DNA of 64,000 nt from Euptelea pleiosperma (taxonomy: Eukaryota > Streptophyta > Magnoliopsida > Ranunculales > Eupteleaceae). Made by a program: the position numbers and the translations under genes. The notes beneath the pieces were generated by a model. It was given only the letters and a program-made list of their open reading frames with translations. It did not search any database and had not been told where the DNA came from. The stretch is from the NCBI GenBank assembly GCA_035048495.1, contig CM068541.1:5835929-5899928 (forward strand), read 5' to 3'. Below, one piece after another: positions 1 to 11,127 of the stretch. Every line of letters begins with the position of its first letter. Positions within the stretch are counted from its first letter, which is position 1.

Positions 1-1168
1 TATACGGTCACTGGTCTCTAAAAGTTTATCACATGGCTCATATTGTGGTTTGTCATCCATGTTGATGGTGAATTTGCACGCCCCCCGTGCGTGTGCATCG
101 CACAAGTTAGGGTTTCTAGAACGATGTTCCAGAATGCCAACTAGAACTTATGGGCCCCCGTGTGCGCGCGTGAGCTTATCTTTTACCTCACACATTCAAG
201 TCTATAAGCAACAAGCTCTATATATAATTTTTTTTTTCTTTTCTCGTATTTATTTCATGTGGGACTAATGTTTTACGCTAACATTTCATTTTGTAAACTA
301 ACATTACAAATTGCTAGTAAGGGTAGTTTGGAGCCGATTTTCTATTCACTCATAAAGTTTCTTGGTTAATTAACTAATTTAACCTCATTATTTTCCATTC
401 TAAGAGATGAAAAACCAATAAGGACTCGCTTCAAAAGGTAACTGATTTACAAAACCAGATTTTTTCAACACGTCGGTCAGCAAAGTTCTACTCCCCTTCT
501 GTCTTAGTTGACTGACTTCTACTCTTTTCTTCGATGATAGTAAGGTAAAATTAGCAGGGTCAATCAAAGCCTAGTCCAAAAGAAATATTACCTGCCCAAA
601 ACAATAGACTATTACATTTCCCAGAAAGAATCATAACTTAAAATTCGGGTCGAAGGCCACCGCACAATAGGTCTTAACCTTACGTGGGCCCACTTATGAT
701 AATGATAACATTCGAGACTGATTGAGGCTGCAATCTAATGTACCCGTCATTTTTGCTTGGTGGTGTGAAGGGTTTCAAGGTTGTGTTCATTGTTTGAGAT
801 GCAGTCAAAATGTATACTCGAGTATCAAACTTTAATACTTGTCGCATTAGAGGTGTTAGTGGGCACTTATAGCCGGACGACCTGAATTGACCTTTTTTTT
901 TTTTTTCCTTCCTCGTGTGCTCTCTCATTTATCTTTGTCACTTTTACTTACAACAGAAATGACTCGATTACGACAACCCATATTTTTTGTTATTTTTTTC
1001 GAAAAATTTCCTTACATTTCTACAAATTATTTTGATGTACCCAAGGTTATTTTAGACTTCCAAATTTTTATATCTCTACCTCTTATATACCTATGCCTTA
1101 ATGACATATTTTAATGAGAAAAAGGAAAGCTTTATTGTTTAACTGCAGAAAGGCCAATTATGAAATTC
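1..1168. other. AT-rich intergenic DNA, no gene seen
   Basis: I see no coding signal, RNA gene or clear repeat boundary here. Open frames are short, lack conserved motifs and overlap homopolymer runs (poly-T near 230 and 890). Confidence 0.6.
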
Positions 1169-1375
1169 TTATGAAAATAAACAAAATAAAGATTCATAAA
1201 ATTGAGATTGATTGATCATTGAAGTAATCTTGTCATGGAGATCATTAGTGAAGACCGTGATCTCAGAGGAGGAAGGAACAACGGCAGATGATGGCTCTGC
1301 TTCTTGACGGGCATGCATGATATACGCATTTGGAGGAGGTAGGGATCCAAGGGCGGAGGTGATACCTTTGCTTTC
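1169..1375 (-). CDS. Possible small or partial coding segment, unknown
   Basis: On the minus strand an ATG near 1375 opens a frame ending at 1169. It starts MESKGITSALGSLPPP and has balanced composition, unlike the low-complexity shadows around it. I recognise no domain, no signal peptide and no membrane segment. The frame continues upstream of the ATG into the 1464-1684 foldback, so this could be the 3' exon of a lost gene, an exon carried by a transposon, or chance. Nothing nearby supports a function. Confidence 0.2.
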   Translation of the reverse strand, partial: ESKGITSALGSLPPPNAYIMHARQEAEPSSAVVPSSSEITVFTNDLHDKITSMINQSQFYESLFCLFS

Positions 1376-1463
1376 CATTTCAAACAAGAATTTAACAAGC
1401 AGAGAGACGAAAACTGGTTTGTATTTTGTTGCAAAAGGGTATAAACTCATATTGTTCATAGAG

Positions 1464-1684
1464 TATACATTTTCCTCGCACTTTCTTCGAAGGAATATGC
1501 TACCCGCATTGATAACCAGACAAAGATATGTGCGGTTGAAGCCATTGACCTTAGGATTCAAGAGATCTACGGTGCAGGCTGGATCTCTTGAATACAATGG
1601 TCAATGGCCTCAACTGCACATATTCTTGTACGATTATCTGTGGAGTAGCATTTTCCTTGGAAGAAGGTGCGAGGAAAATGTATA
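1464..1684. repeat. 221-bp foldback: two ~103-nt arms, short loop
   Basis: The left arm begins TATACATTTTCCTCGCAC and the right arm ends GTGCGAGGAAAATGTATA. The arms pair along almost their full length with scattered mismatches, and meet around a ~14-nt loop near 1571-1584 flanked by CAAGAGATC and GATCTCTTG. This is the fold of a plant miRNA precursor, a young MIR-like locus, or a small foldback transposon. No known mature miRNA was recognised in either arm. Confidence 0.7.
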
Positions 1685-1951
1685 ACCAAGGAACAATATG
1701 AGTCGCAGGTCACGACATTGCGAGATCGACGAGTAAAAGCGTCCTTTTAGTGTGGCAAGACTGAGTGAGCCCACAAGTTTAATAATTGTACACAAACTTT
1801 ATCAGCGCAATGGAACACGACTCCCGACAAGGGTCAGAAAAAAGGGACCCATCCCCCACCTTTTAAAAAGTGCCCACCAAAAGATATAAAGTAAGAAAAA
1901 AAGAAAAGAGATTTTGGGCCAGACTATAAGCATCCTCTCAAGGCCCAGACC

Positions 1952-2319
1952 ATGGTTTACAAAAAATAACGGCCGCCATAGTAGATTCGGAACCCCCTTT
2001 TATGTTATATACCGTTTTAACGCTCAGAAAATAATAGCCGTTATAACGACCGTTATTTTCTGTTATAACGATATTTTCTGAGAAATTTTGTTAAAAAAAC
2101 ATCTGTTATTTTTCTGTTATAATCCGTTATTTTTTGTTTTTAAAAATTTGACATTCAAATTTTGAATTTTAGAACCGTTTTTCCTGCTATTTTCCATTAT
2201 TTTTCCGTTTTGCCCGAGTGTTACAATTCGTTACAAGCAGCCTTAGCAGCCTTATAACGGAAAAAAACGATAATGCCACCAGTCCGTTATACCATTATAA
2301 CAGCCCCTTTTAAACCTTG
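1952..2319. mobile_element. MITE, AAGGTTTAAA/TAACGG family, 368 bp
   Basis: The ends are ATGGTTTAC and TAAACCTTG, and the interior is full of CCGTTAT/ATAACGG runs pairing in both directions. The flanks GCCCAGACC and GTCTAGACC match at 7 of 9 positions, the two differences being C/T, so this is a decayed 9-bp target duplication. Nine-base duplications fit Mutator-like MITEs. Same family as 40615-40920 and 54303-54667. Confidence 0.7.
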
Positions 2320-2787
2320 GTCTAGACCACTGATGGTCATTGAGATTCCCACCAGATGATGGTTGAACGATAATGCCACCAGACAACGGGCTACAGTCTC
2401 ATCATAAGGAACAATGCTAACACAATCATACTGATTTATTGAATATTCAAAATAAGATCCATTTACATGTATACTTGGATCGTGGATGATTTTGGAATTT
2501 ATGCTTGACGGGGGTTCGGGGTTAGAAACGGCTCTGTTGTCGGATCCTTGTCCAGCTAGATAATTAGCAGGCCTCAAGTGATATTTGGATTCCATACATA
2601 GATGGTTTGTGGATCGGATTCTTAACATCATGCGTGTATTGCGGATCTGAATCGAATTTGCATCAGGGTCTATGTCACCATGTATTTAGTTGGTTCCAGA
2701 TCCGAGTCTACCTGGATATAGCTCATTCCATACCCTATTAATCTTGGACAAAATTCCACAATCTTATTCACGCTCTTACACAAACGT

Positions 2788-2862
2788 GCTTGCTTGGTCA
2801 GCTGGTTGAAATGCGTACCCAATTTCTTTGTGGGAGGTCACAGGTTCGAGACTCCCCAGTGC
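2788..2862 (+). repeat. tRNA-like pol III box A/B remnant
   Basis: TTGGTCAGCTGG resembles box A and GGTTCGAGACTCC resembles box B with one extra base, at about tRNA spacing. There is no foldable acceptor stem, so this is at most a SINE head or tRNA relic. Confidence 0.3.
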
Positions 2863-3211
2863 ACGATAGTTACATGGATTGAGATAAGGGTGTCAACGGG
2901 TCGGTTCAGGTTCGAGTACCAATCTACCCAGAACTGTGTTGGTAAGAAAGAACAATAAACAATCTAAGGATCAAGAGATGCAATCACCCACAACACAGAT
3001 TTATGAGATTGAGCTATGTCTATGGATCCACACCGATTCTACTATGCACTGAGGCAAGAAAAGAAACATAATAAAATGAATAATCGTCTCTGATCAACCG
3101 ACATATATATAACCCCAAGACGAAACTAAGGTTTCTATATCTATATGTGAAAGTATAAAATATCCTTAAAGGAAAAAAGACGTCCCAACAAAAATTTTGG
3201 GGGGTGATACC
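2863..3211. other. Intergenic; truncated hAT-like end at ~2887
   Basis: GGGTGTCAACGGGTCGG near 2887 matches the terminal sequence of the intact element at 3220-3569 but has no partner end. The rest is AT-rich with no gene. Confidence 0.4.
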
Positions 3212-3219
3212 CCGAACCC

Positions 3220-3569
3220 TAGGGGTGTCAACAGGTTGGTTCCTAAGGTGACCAGAATCGGAACAAATGGTTCCGGTCCATAACGGTTCCGGCTTTCAAA
3301 ATGATGGACTCGGAATCGGAACCGATTATGTATTTTTTGTCGATTCCGGTTCCAATTCCGGATATATTGGGTCCAATCTTGATAATGTGAGAATTTTAAA
3401 ACTATATCTATATATCGGTTCCGGTTTTTATCGGTTTCGGTTCCATATTAAACTACCCAGAACCGGAACCATTATTTTCGGTTCGGTTCTGGTTCTTTTT
3501 TAATCAGTTCTAAAAAATGTGGAATCGGAACCGATGTTTCCTGTTAAATGGGTAAAATTGACACCCCTA
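3220..3569. mobile_element. hAT-type non-autonomous element, 350 bp
   Basis: The terminal inverted repeat is TAGGGGTGTCA / TGACACCCCTA. It is flanked on both sides by an exact 8-bp duplication CCGAACCC (3212-3219 and 3570-3577), the hAT signature. The interior repeats GGAACCG / CGGTTCC motifs and codes for nothing recognisable. Related to 31014-31523. Confidence 0.85.
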
Positions 3570-3817
3570 CCGAACCCCCCCTTCGATCAGGGAGCGGTGT
3601 TGTGCTTTCATGTACAGTACTGCAGCATCATCAGGCTCCACATAACATAACAAACCATAACCTTTTATATATGTATAATGGTTCTGCTTCCTATCAGTTC
3701 CGATTTTGATGCCAAAACAGTGGATCCAAAACTTGAATTGACAAATATCCATGTCTCCTACTGGGGTATCGGAACCTGTATTTTTATAAATAATGCGAAA
3801 AAGATTGGAGGCCTTAT

Positions 3818-4148
3818 GGGTCGGGATCGGGGGACACCCATTTTTGACACCCATTTTGGTGTACCCACATAGAAGATGAATCAATGGCTGATTTTTGGTG
3901 AGGGAGATCTCTATGGTGAGGATCTCATCCTCACAAAAATTCAAATCATTCCGATATTCATAGACTGGTTTAGAAGTTGAAGAATTATGGACCGTCGACT
4001 TTTACCCTGTAACTTGAAAACCACATTTGATGGGGTTTGAAATTTCAAAATGGGCTGATTTTTTGTTGGGGTGATCCTCACCAAAGATCAGCCATTGATT
4101 CATCTTCTATGTGGGTATGCCAAAAATGGGTGTCCCCCGATCCGACCC
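3818..4148. mobile_element. MULE-type MITE, GGGTCGGGATCGGG ends, 331 bp
   Basis: The left end GGGTCGGGATCGGGGGACA is mirrored by TGTCCCCCGATCCGACCC at the right. The inverted repeats run on for about 85 bp. Flanks AGGCCTTAT / GTGTCTTAT match at 6 of 9. A degenerate relative lies near 6393-6690, and the same ends bound the 1.7-kb elements at 21857 and 28345. Confidence 0.75.
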
Positions 4149-5740
4149 GTGTCTTATATATATACCTCAGTTTCCAATCCTATTGGTTTCGGTTGTGGTC
4201 CGGTGCGGGTACGCTATTTTACCCAGAACCCAAATCTACTATATATTTAGGGCATCCGGGGTGGGTTCTATCTGCTTTGGATCTTTCCAGGGAACCTGGA
4301 TAATTGGGAGTGGGTCCTATTGGGCACATAGCAACCGGACTGGTCCCGTTAACGGTTAAACCTCAATTGACTTGACTTCTTATATTATTCTCGTTTGTTA
4401 TTATTATTATTAATACAAACTGCTCTATGTAATGTATGGGTAGAAGCCTGCAACCCAATCGAAGTCCCAAACTTGTGTGTCAAAAATCACTCAATTCTTC
4501 GATATATCAGTAAGTTTGAGTTCTCCGGGTCCTTCGTTTACCAATTAGCCAGCAAAAGACTTGTAAGTGATCACATTTTCTTCTCAATTTGCTTACCAAT
4601 CTACCATGCATGTATCATTTTATTTTAAATTATTTAAAGATCGATGCTTGCCTGCTAAGTTTCCATGTCTTGTTTTACTTAGATTATGATCTTCACTCAC
4701 TAACCAACCTGCTTGGCATGTTGATAGATGTTGGCGGAGCCAGGGGAGGGTTGTCCCCCCTCTACTTTTAAATTTCATCACTGCCGCCTACCCTGTTTAT
4801 CAACAATATCAACTTTAAATATCAACCGGAAGCCTAAGCCCGACCCACCCCCTCCCCCGCCCCTGCGTGACGCCTTGTCCGCCTTTGAACAAAATCCTGG
4901 CTCCGCCGCCACTTTTTCTTTTTATCTTCTTTCTTTCTATCAAAGATGCTGCTATTCTTTTCTGTATTCTTCTTTTTCAGTGTTTTTGTTAAGGTCTCAA
5001 TCTCATTGATAGTCTACATGGTATCGCATGGTTCGAAGTCTCAGCCGATACCGTTCTGGATATCCGGCGATCCGGATCGGTATCGGAGCACACTGATCCA
5101 ATCCAAAAATAGAACGTCTCGCGCTGATCCCGTTCTGGATCGGGTGATCCGGATCGGAGCCCACCGATCCAGCCTCCAATCCCGAGATTTTGAAGCATGT
5201 TGTGTAGTACTAAACCACTACATCCGAGGTTCACAGTAACAAAAATAACAAGTGTAATTAGCCATAAAACTTGTCATTATTCATGTTTATAGTTGTGTAA
5301 TTGGCCATAAAACTTGACATGATTTAAGGAGTAAAACTTGCTGTGTCACAAGATGTTGTAAGGGGGTAAAGCAAATTGCATCAATAAAGTAAGGGGGTAA
5401 AGCAAATTGCATTAATAAAACTTGATTCAGAAACTTTTATGAACACTATGGGGCTGTCACTTCCGATGCTCGTGCACCTTACACGTGGAACACTCTTAGA
5501 GATAACTGACTGTATAGGTGTTTGGCCCATCCCTAGGTTGACGTACATACAAAAAATCATCTTGATTAGTTATTTCTATCTATTGGATTAAAGACTTTTT
5601 CATGGTTTGTTTTTAACCGTGGATTTTTAGTATTATTTGGCCAATGACAAAGTGACACAACTATGAACATGATATATATATAACGTCTCTGACTCTTGTA
5701 CATGTGGTCATTACACTTTTAATAATGGGGTACATACAAT
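4149..5740. other. Intergenic with small inverted-repeat remnants
   Basis: Two items stand out. First, 4732-4910 is bounded by TGGCGGAGCCAGG and CCTGGCTCCGCC. Second, 5040-5180 holds two copies of a GATCCGGATCGG-rich motif, also found inverted at 27075-27150. Near 5330-5420 an AAGGGGGTAAAGCAAATTGC unit is repeated in tandem. From ~5470 there is a fragment of the CACGTGG MITE family. No gene. Confidence 0.5.
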
Positions 5741-6850
5741 TAAGCATGGCAATTTGGCCCGTCAGGCCGGGCTTCACCAAAAAATAAAAAGTCAGGCCCT
5801 GCCCATGACCCGGTCTATAGTCAGGCCGACGGGCTTTTAAAAGCTTGTGTTTTAAGCTTCTAAATGTCGATGTTAAGTTTAATTTTTTTTAGATGCTTTT
5901 ATCAATCAGTATTATTGATAAGTTTAACAATAAAACAAAAAAAAATCTGAAAAGTGGCAAAATGTATTGTAAACAATTGTTTGCGTTGCCTTTATAATAA
6001 AAAAAAAAGTCCTGATGTGACACTGTATACCTGACTCTTTGTGGTGTAAGGTAGTAAAATTATTTTACTCACCTGTCATCTGGGCCTGCTGACCGCATGG
6101 ATGTTTAGCCCATCTGTTGGTAGACATTCGTACTAAAAATCAGCTTGTTTGATGATTTTTAGCCGTTGGTTTAGTACTAAAAAAGAATAGATGAATCCAA
6201 CGGATAGAATCATGCCTTAAAAAGTACTAAAATCTAATGGTTTGTGATTATCAATCATGGTGATTTTTAGTATGTCCATCCACCAAAGAGTGGGCTAAAC
6301 ATCCATGCAGTCAATAAGCTCAGAGGGCAGCGTTGAGTAACAAAAAAAACTTCATTTATACCTTATTATATCTTTTTTCCTAGAAAAAAAATGGTCGGGA
6401 TCTGGGGACAATCATTTTTTACAACTATTTTTGACAACCATTTGGCGGACCCACTTAGAAGAAGAATCAATGGCTAATTTTTGGTGAGAATGATCTCTAT
6501 GGTGAGGAGATCATCCTCACATAAATTGAAATCATCCTGATATTTGTAGACTGGTTTAGAAGTTGATACCGCGTAACTTGAAAACCACATTTGATGGGGT
6601 TAGAAATTTTAAAATGGGCCGATTTTTTGTTGGGGTGATATATACATCCTCATCAAAAATCAGCCCTTGATTCATCTTCTATGTGCGCCCCCAGGAAGAC
6701 AAATTTGTTTTCTTGTAATTAAATCATATTTTGGGCTGGGCTCAGGCTGTATTTTGGGACCCAGGCCTGACCCATCTAATTCATCGGCCAGACTAGGCCG
6801 GGCTTATCATCGGGACGGGCTGCGGGCCTCGGGCCAAATTGCCACCCCTA
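5741..6850. mobile_element. hAT-like element, 1.1 kb, carrying nested MITEs
   Basis: GGCAATTTGGCCCG at the left pairs with CGGGCCAAATTGCC at the right, whose full end is GCCACCCCTA; the left terminus TAAGCAT is mutated. An exact 8-bp duplication CATACAAT flanks it (5733-5740 and 6851-6858). The interior has no transposase frame. It holds a MITE at about 6010-6375 and a decayed GGTCGGGATC element at about 6393-6690. Confidence 0.75.
6010..6375. mobile_element. MITE of the GATGTAACAAGGTATACC family
   Basis: GTCATCTGGGCCTGC then CCGCATGGATGTTTAGCCC at the left is mirrored by GGGCTAAACATCCATGCAG at the right. Same family as 27997-30116 and 35113-35878. Limits are approximate. Confidence 0.55.
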
Positions 6851-6874
6851 CATACAATACACTTAATTATCTTC

Positions 6875-6907
<33 letters not shown>

Positions 6908-6909
6908 AT

Positions 6910-7226
6910 GTTGATGATGGACTATATTATGATCCATGTGGCACACTCTTAGATATCAGTGGCTATATGGATGTTTGACCCATCCCTAGGTGGACCTATG
7001 TACCAAAATTTATCTGGATTATTAATTTTTATCCCTTGGGTTAGAGTCTATTCCATGGTTTATTTGTAACCGTGATATGCAAGCATTATGATCCAAAGGT
7101 TAGAAATCACTAATCAGGCCATTTTTTGTTACGTAAGTCCATTTAGGGATGGGCCAAATATCCATACAGTCAGTAGCCTCTAATAGTGTGCCACGTGGCT
7201 CACACCGTGGGTCTGTCATCACCATC
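6910..7226. mobile_element. MITE, CACGTGGCACACTC family
   Basis: This is a long foldback. GATCCATGTGGCACACTC at the left pairs with GTGCCACGTGGCTCACAC at the right, and ATGGATGTTTGACCCATC pairs with GATGGGCCAAATATCCAT. At least ten copies or fragments are in the window. Limits approximate. Confidence 0.65.
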
Positions 7227-7457
7227 ATCTAATTTTTTCAAGGACATTTTAGGTGCCACGGGGGTAGAGTTCAAATAAAAGCTTTCATAGTTGAGTTGAA
7301 ATGTAAAAATGTTGAATGACCAAAGCACCTTATAAATTAAGAAATTTAAAAAAAATGGAAGAAGCAATTTTTGTCATTTTTTAGAATTTGAGGGTCATTT
7401 TAGAAATAATATATATATTTTTTATTTTGTTAGTAAGAGGAGCATTGAATGAGATAT

Positions 7458-8213
7458 GTGGCTGCCTACCTGTTCTCTTAAGATAGAATCTTGAGGAAAT
7501 AGCTCTCCGAAAAAACCTAACTTCACCCTATAAGTAATGATCATCCATCCATCCATGATGTAAGCAATCATACATGCAATAAAATAAAATGTAACATGAT
7601 ATATAAATGACAAAGTAAAAATATATATCACCAACTGGGCTAGCTCGTGGGCTTGAACTTGATTTTGAACTCCTGTGACTCAAATGGGGTGCCGGCCTGA
7701 GCTTGGTCCTATAGAAACAATTCTTATCAATAAATTAATTCTACTATATAAAGAGAGAAGGCCCTTCTTGCGTTATAAAGTCAAGAATGCCCTTATTTTT
7801 CTTCCTCTGTATTCTTTGGAATATTCAGTCAGTAGGAATTTTATGAATATTCCAAAGAATACAAAGGAAGAAAAATAAGGGCATTCTTGACTTTATAACG
7901 CAAGAAGGGCCTTCTCTCTTTATATAGTAGAATTAATTTATTGATAAGAATTGTTTCTATAGGACCAAGCTCAGGCCGGCGCCCCATTTGAGTCACAGGA
8001 GTTCAAAATCAAGTTCAAGCCCACGAGCTAGCCCAGTTGGTGATATATATTTTTACTTTGTCATTTATATATCATGTTACATTTTATTTTATTGCATGTA
8101 TGATTGCTTACATCATGGATGGATGGATGATCATTACTTATAGGGTGAAGTTAGGTTTCTTCGGAGAGCTATTTCCTCAAGATTCGATCTTAAGAGAACA
8201 GGTAGGCAGCCAC
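7458..8213. repeat. Near-perfect inverted repeat, 369-bp arms, 18-bp loop
   Basis: Arm 7458-7826 is the reverse complement of 7845-8213, with the same length and only about four mismatches by eye. The single-copy loop is 7827-7844. There is no indel between the arms, so the event is recent or the arms are being converted. The arms contain TCTACTATATAAAG near 7740, also seen inverted around 37800-37855, and tRNA box-like pieces (TAGCCCAGTTGG). There is no transposase and no clean target duplication. A transcript crossing it would form a ~370-bp hairpin. Confidence 0.92.
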
Positions 8214-9445
8214 AACTATCTAATGGAGAGAACTAATTCTTCAGATTGGTGTTGACCGGGCAAGCTCATGATTCGGGGTGAGTCATGACAACTCACTTGC
8301 ATGGTTACTATATGTGATATAACTACCAATGTAGTGTGTTATTTTCTCAGTCATGGGAGAGTGACTCCACACCCACATACGGGTGTACATATATGTGTAT
8401 CATCATGAGTTGACACCAAGAAAATCTCACTACACATATTCGGTGTCATATAGCTCACTATTGTTGTTTCCCGATTGTCCCATTGACTTGAGAATTTTGA
8501 CGATTAGTTATGGGTTGTTCTCATGCTTTAATTCACCAACTAGTGATGTTCTAATGAAATATACTTAAGTTGGGGATGGGTTTGGTAGAGACTGATTTGA
8601 AATAGTCATTTTAGTTTGATTGAATCTCTTGTAAATATATAAATCTTGCACACATAAAATTGATAAATCAATTTTGAAATGGAATTTTATGTATAAATAA
8701 ATGTATGTTATTTTCAAAAGAAAATTTTTCCATGTTAAAGGATTCTATTTGTAAGATCGAGATCATCATATTTACGACAATTGGATGAATCCGTCGACTT
8801 TGTAATGAGACTTTATGTCTCGATGGGTTGAAAGAGAATTTCCAAATCTAGAGGAGTTAGCTTTTGGTGAAATAATAGGTTACTAGGGCTTAGAAGTATT
8901 AATTACTGCTTTGTAGTGGCTCATTTTTAATTAACTAAATTATTAAAGGCTTATTGCTAATTATTAATTCTAGCTAGAATAGCTTTAGTTGTTAGAGTTG
9001 GATTATGACTATTAACATGTAGCTTAGCTCCCTTACTCTTTCTATATAAATTTAGTAGATCATCCCAACCCAGAACCTAAACCTAATTATGTTCATGATT
9101 CGATCTCTATTCAGTGTAGAAGTTTAGAGCTTCCTTCGAAATCAAGAGATCGAAAGCTAGATAATCTGGGGTATGCATTCGTTGGAGGTTGGGTACGTTC
9201 GCGGCTAGCTTTACGAAAAGTGTGGAGAGATTACATGCTACATTCCTTAATCGAATTGTGAGGTATGCCCAAAATTTAAATCTAGTCTTCATTGATTTTT
9301 TGCATTGTAGGACGACTATCCTATGGTTGGAAAACCAGGTTTTGGTCTTGCCCAAAACTACCGCACGCAAAAACATAAATGAAGTAAAAATATAAAGACA
9401 AAAAATACTCAACTCAAAAGAATTCATGATTATAAAGTACCACCC
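8214..9445. other. Intergenic, apparently low-copy
   Basis: No gene, RNA or clear repeat seen. Open frames are shorter than ~110 codons and carry no motif. Confidence 0.5.
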
Positions 9446-9645
9446 GGGGTGGTGGAGCTAGCAGTGGTCGACCGACTTGGGTGTGCTCCTCAAGGTCATG
9501 AGATCGAGTCTCTATGAAGGGAATAATATGCGAGTTTGTGGTGGCTTGGCGTATCCGTAGGGATTAGTACGTAGATTAGTCCTACGTACAACCAAAAAGG
9601 GTGTGGGGACACCCTAGGTTATCAAAAAGAATAATAATAAAGAAA
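9446..9645 (+). mobile_element. Probable tRNA-derived SINE
   Basis: GAGCTAGCAGTGGTCGACC is a box A-like start. GAGATCGAGTCTC follows about 45 bp later as box B. The body ends in ACACCCTAGGTTATCAAAAAG and an A-rich AATAATAATAAAG tail. That order of pol III head, unrelated body and simple A-rich tail is the plant SINE layout. Exact ends are uncertain. Confidence 0.55.
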
Positions 9646-10157
9646 CGTGGAGCAAGAAGCTTAACTCAAATTGTAGATATGCTTGTAAAATGGACACAGA
9701 CTTCTATTGAGCCAAAAATGGTCTTTTTAAAATATAAAGCAGTAAAGGAGACATTTTGGAAAGAATAGATCGAGGGAAAGACATTTTGGGAGACATTTTT
9801 GGGAAGGGAGAGACGTTTTTGGAAAGAAATGTAATGTTGAAGGGATGGCTTTTAGCTAGGGAGAGAATCAATAGTGGATAGAAATTATAAATAGGGACAA
9901 TGGATCTAATGGGGAAAGAATTGTAATGTTACAGATTTTAGGGAGGAAGTGGTGGGAATAAAACGTTGGAGAGTAGAGAAGAATGCTGATCGATGTTGCA
10001 CTTGGGCAATGTTTCAGTTACTGATGCGACACTCTGAATGGAGAATGTTGCTTACTTTTTGCTTTAGTATAGATAATAGATCCCCGAGGAAAAGTTTTTT
10101 TTCAAATTTGATGTCGGTCGGCAACATCAATTTGTTTTTCCTAGATAGTTAAGAGGT
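9646..10157. other. Intergenic; repeated AGACATTTTGG and a TATA-like site
   Basis: AGACATTTTGG-type units repeat near 9748-9830. TATAAATAG at 9886-9894 with CAATAG upstream looks like a promoter, perhaps of a decayed LTR. No open frame follows it. Confidence 0.35.
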
Positions 10158-10352
10158 GAGAAAATTTTTGATCGTGCAACTTTTTGATCCAGCTTCCTGC
10201 CACTTATAATAAAATTTCACGTGTTAAGGTGGCCCTTAATTGTAGTTACCCTTAACAGTGGAGAAAAAGCAACTACAGTTAATGGGCCACCTTAAACCCA
10301 GGACAAGTGACACGACGCTGGATCAAAAAGTTACAGGATCAAGAATTTTCTC
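10158..10352. mobile_element. Foldback MITE, ~195 bp
   Basis: GAGAAAATTTTTGATC and CTTTTTGATCCAGC at the left are mirrored by GCTGGATCAAAAAG and GATCAAGAATTTTCTC at the right. No clean target duplication seen. Confidence 0.6.
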
Positions 10353-10546
10353 TAGGCTGCATTAAGTTAATTCACCTAAATGTAACAAGCAGATCAATCC
10401 CGTTAACGTTGTTGGCTAGAAAGTCGATTTTTACACAATGCAGGTTCATGATTGTGTTATTTGAGATCCTCATCACTTTTTATGTACTTTTTGGTTTCTA
10501 GTTTCTATGGTTTCTCATTTCAATCGCTTTAATTTCAGGTTTTAGT

Positions 10547-10937
10547 CTAAGTTTTAAAACTCGCCGAGTCGATCCCAGGAGTTGGCCGAGTCGACTTGAC
10601 TCGATTGTAAATCAAGGCGACTCGGCATACAAACCCGGATTTGATAACCCAACCGAGTTGACTCGGAAACTAGGCCAAGTCGACTCAAAACTCAGCCATT
10701 TAAAGGCCGAGTCAACTCGAAACTCAATTTATTTTTTCTGAAGTTCTAAATGTTTTTAGTATTTTTTCTTATATTTTATGATTTTCAATTTTTTTCTTAA
10801 TAAATATTATTATTTTTTTTATGTATTTGAACATATAATAATTAATTTAATGACTACCGAGTCGACTCCCGAGTCATTGAGGTGACTCGACCCAATGGAC
10901 TTCCGAGTCGAGTCCGAGTTCCGAGTTTTAAAACATT
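10547..10937. mobile_element. Foldback element rich in GAGTCGACTC palindromes, 391 bp
   Basis: GTTTTAAAACTCG near the left end and CGAGTTTTAAAAC near the right end are inverted. An exact 9-bp duplication GGTTTTAGT flanks it (10538-10546 and 10938-10946). The interior carries about ten GAGTCGACTC/GAGTCAACTC-type palindromes. It ends 190 bp upstream of the NLR start codon, so it may lie in that gene's promoter. Confidence 0.8.
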
Positions 10938-11127
10938 GGTTTTAGTGTGAAAGGGTTGATACACATACACTCATGTTTGGGCGTAAGTCAAAGGAGGGAA
11001 ATCCTAACTCATTAAAGCATATGGATCTTACTAATTCAACCATTTTTTTTGGAGTTATTGTTACCTTTCCTCCTTCAAATTTATCTTATAAAAGATTATT
11101 GTCTCACTGGCAAAACTGGACAGGAAA

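Noticed and set aside
8037..8255. Paired frames starting MVIYIFTLSFIYHV on both strands at 7634 and 8037
   Set aside because: They are the same sequence read from the two arms of the inverted repeat, AT-rich and hydrophobic by composition.
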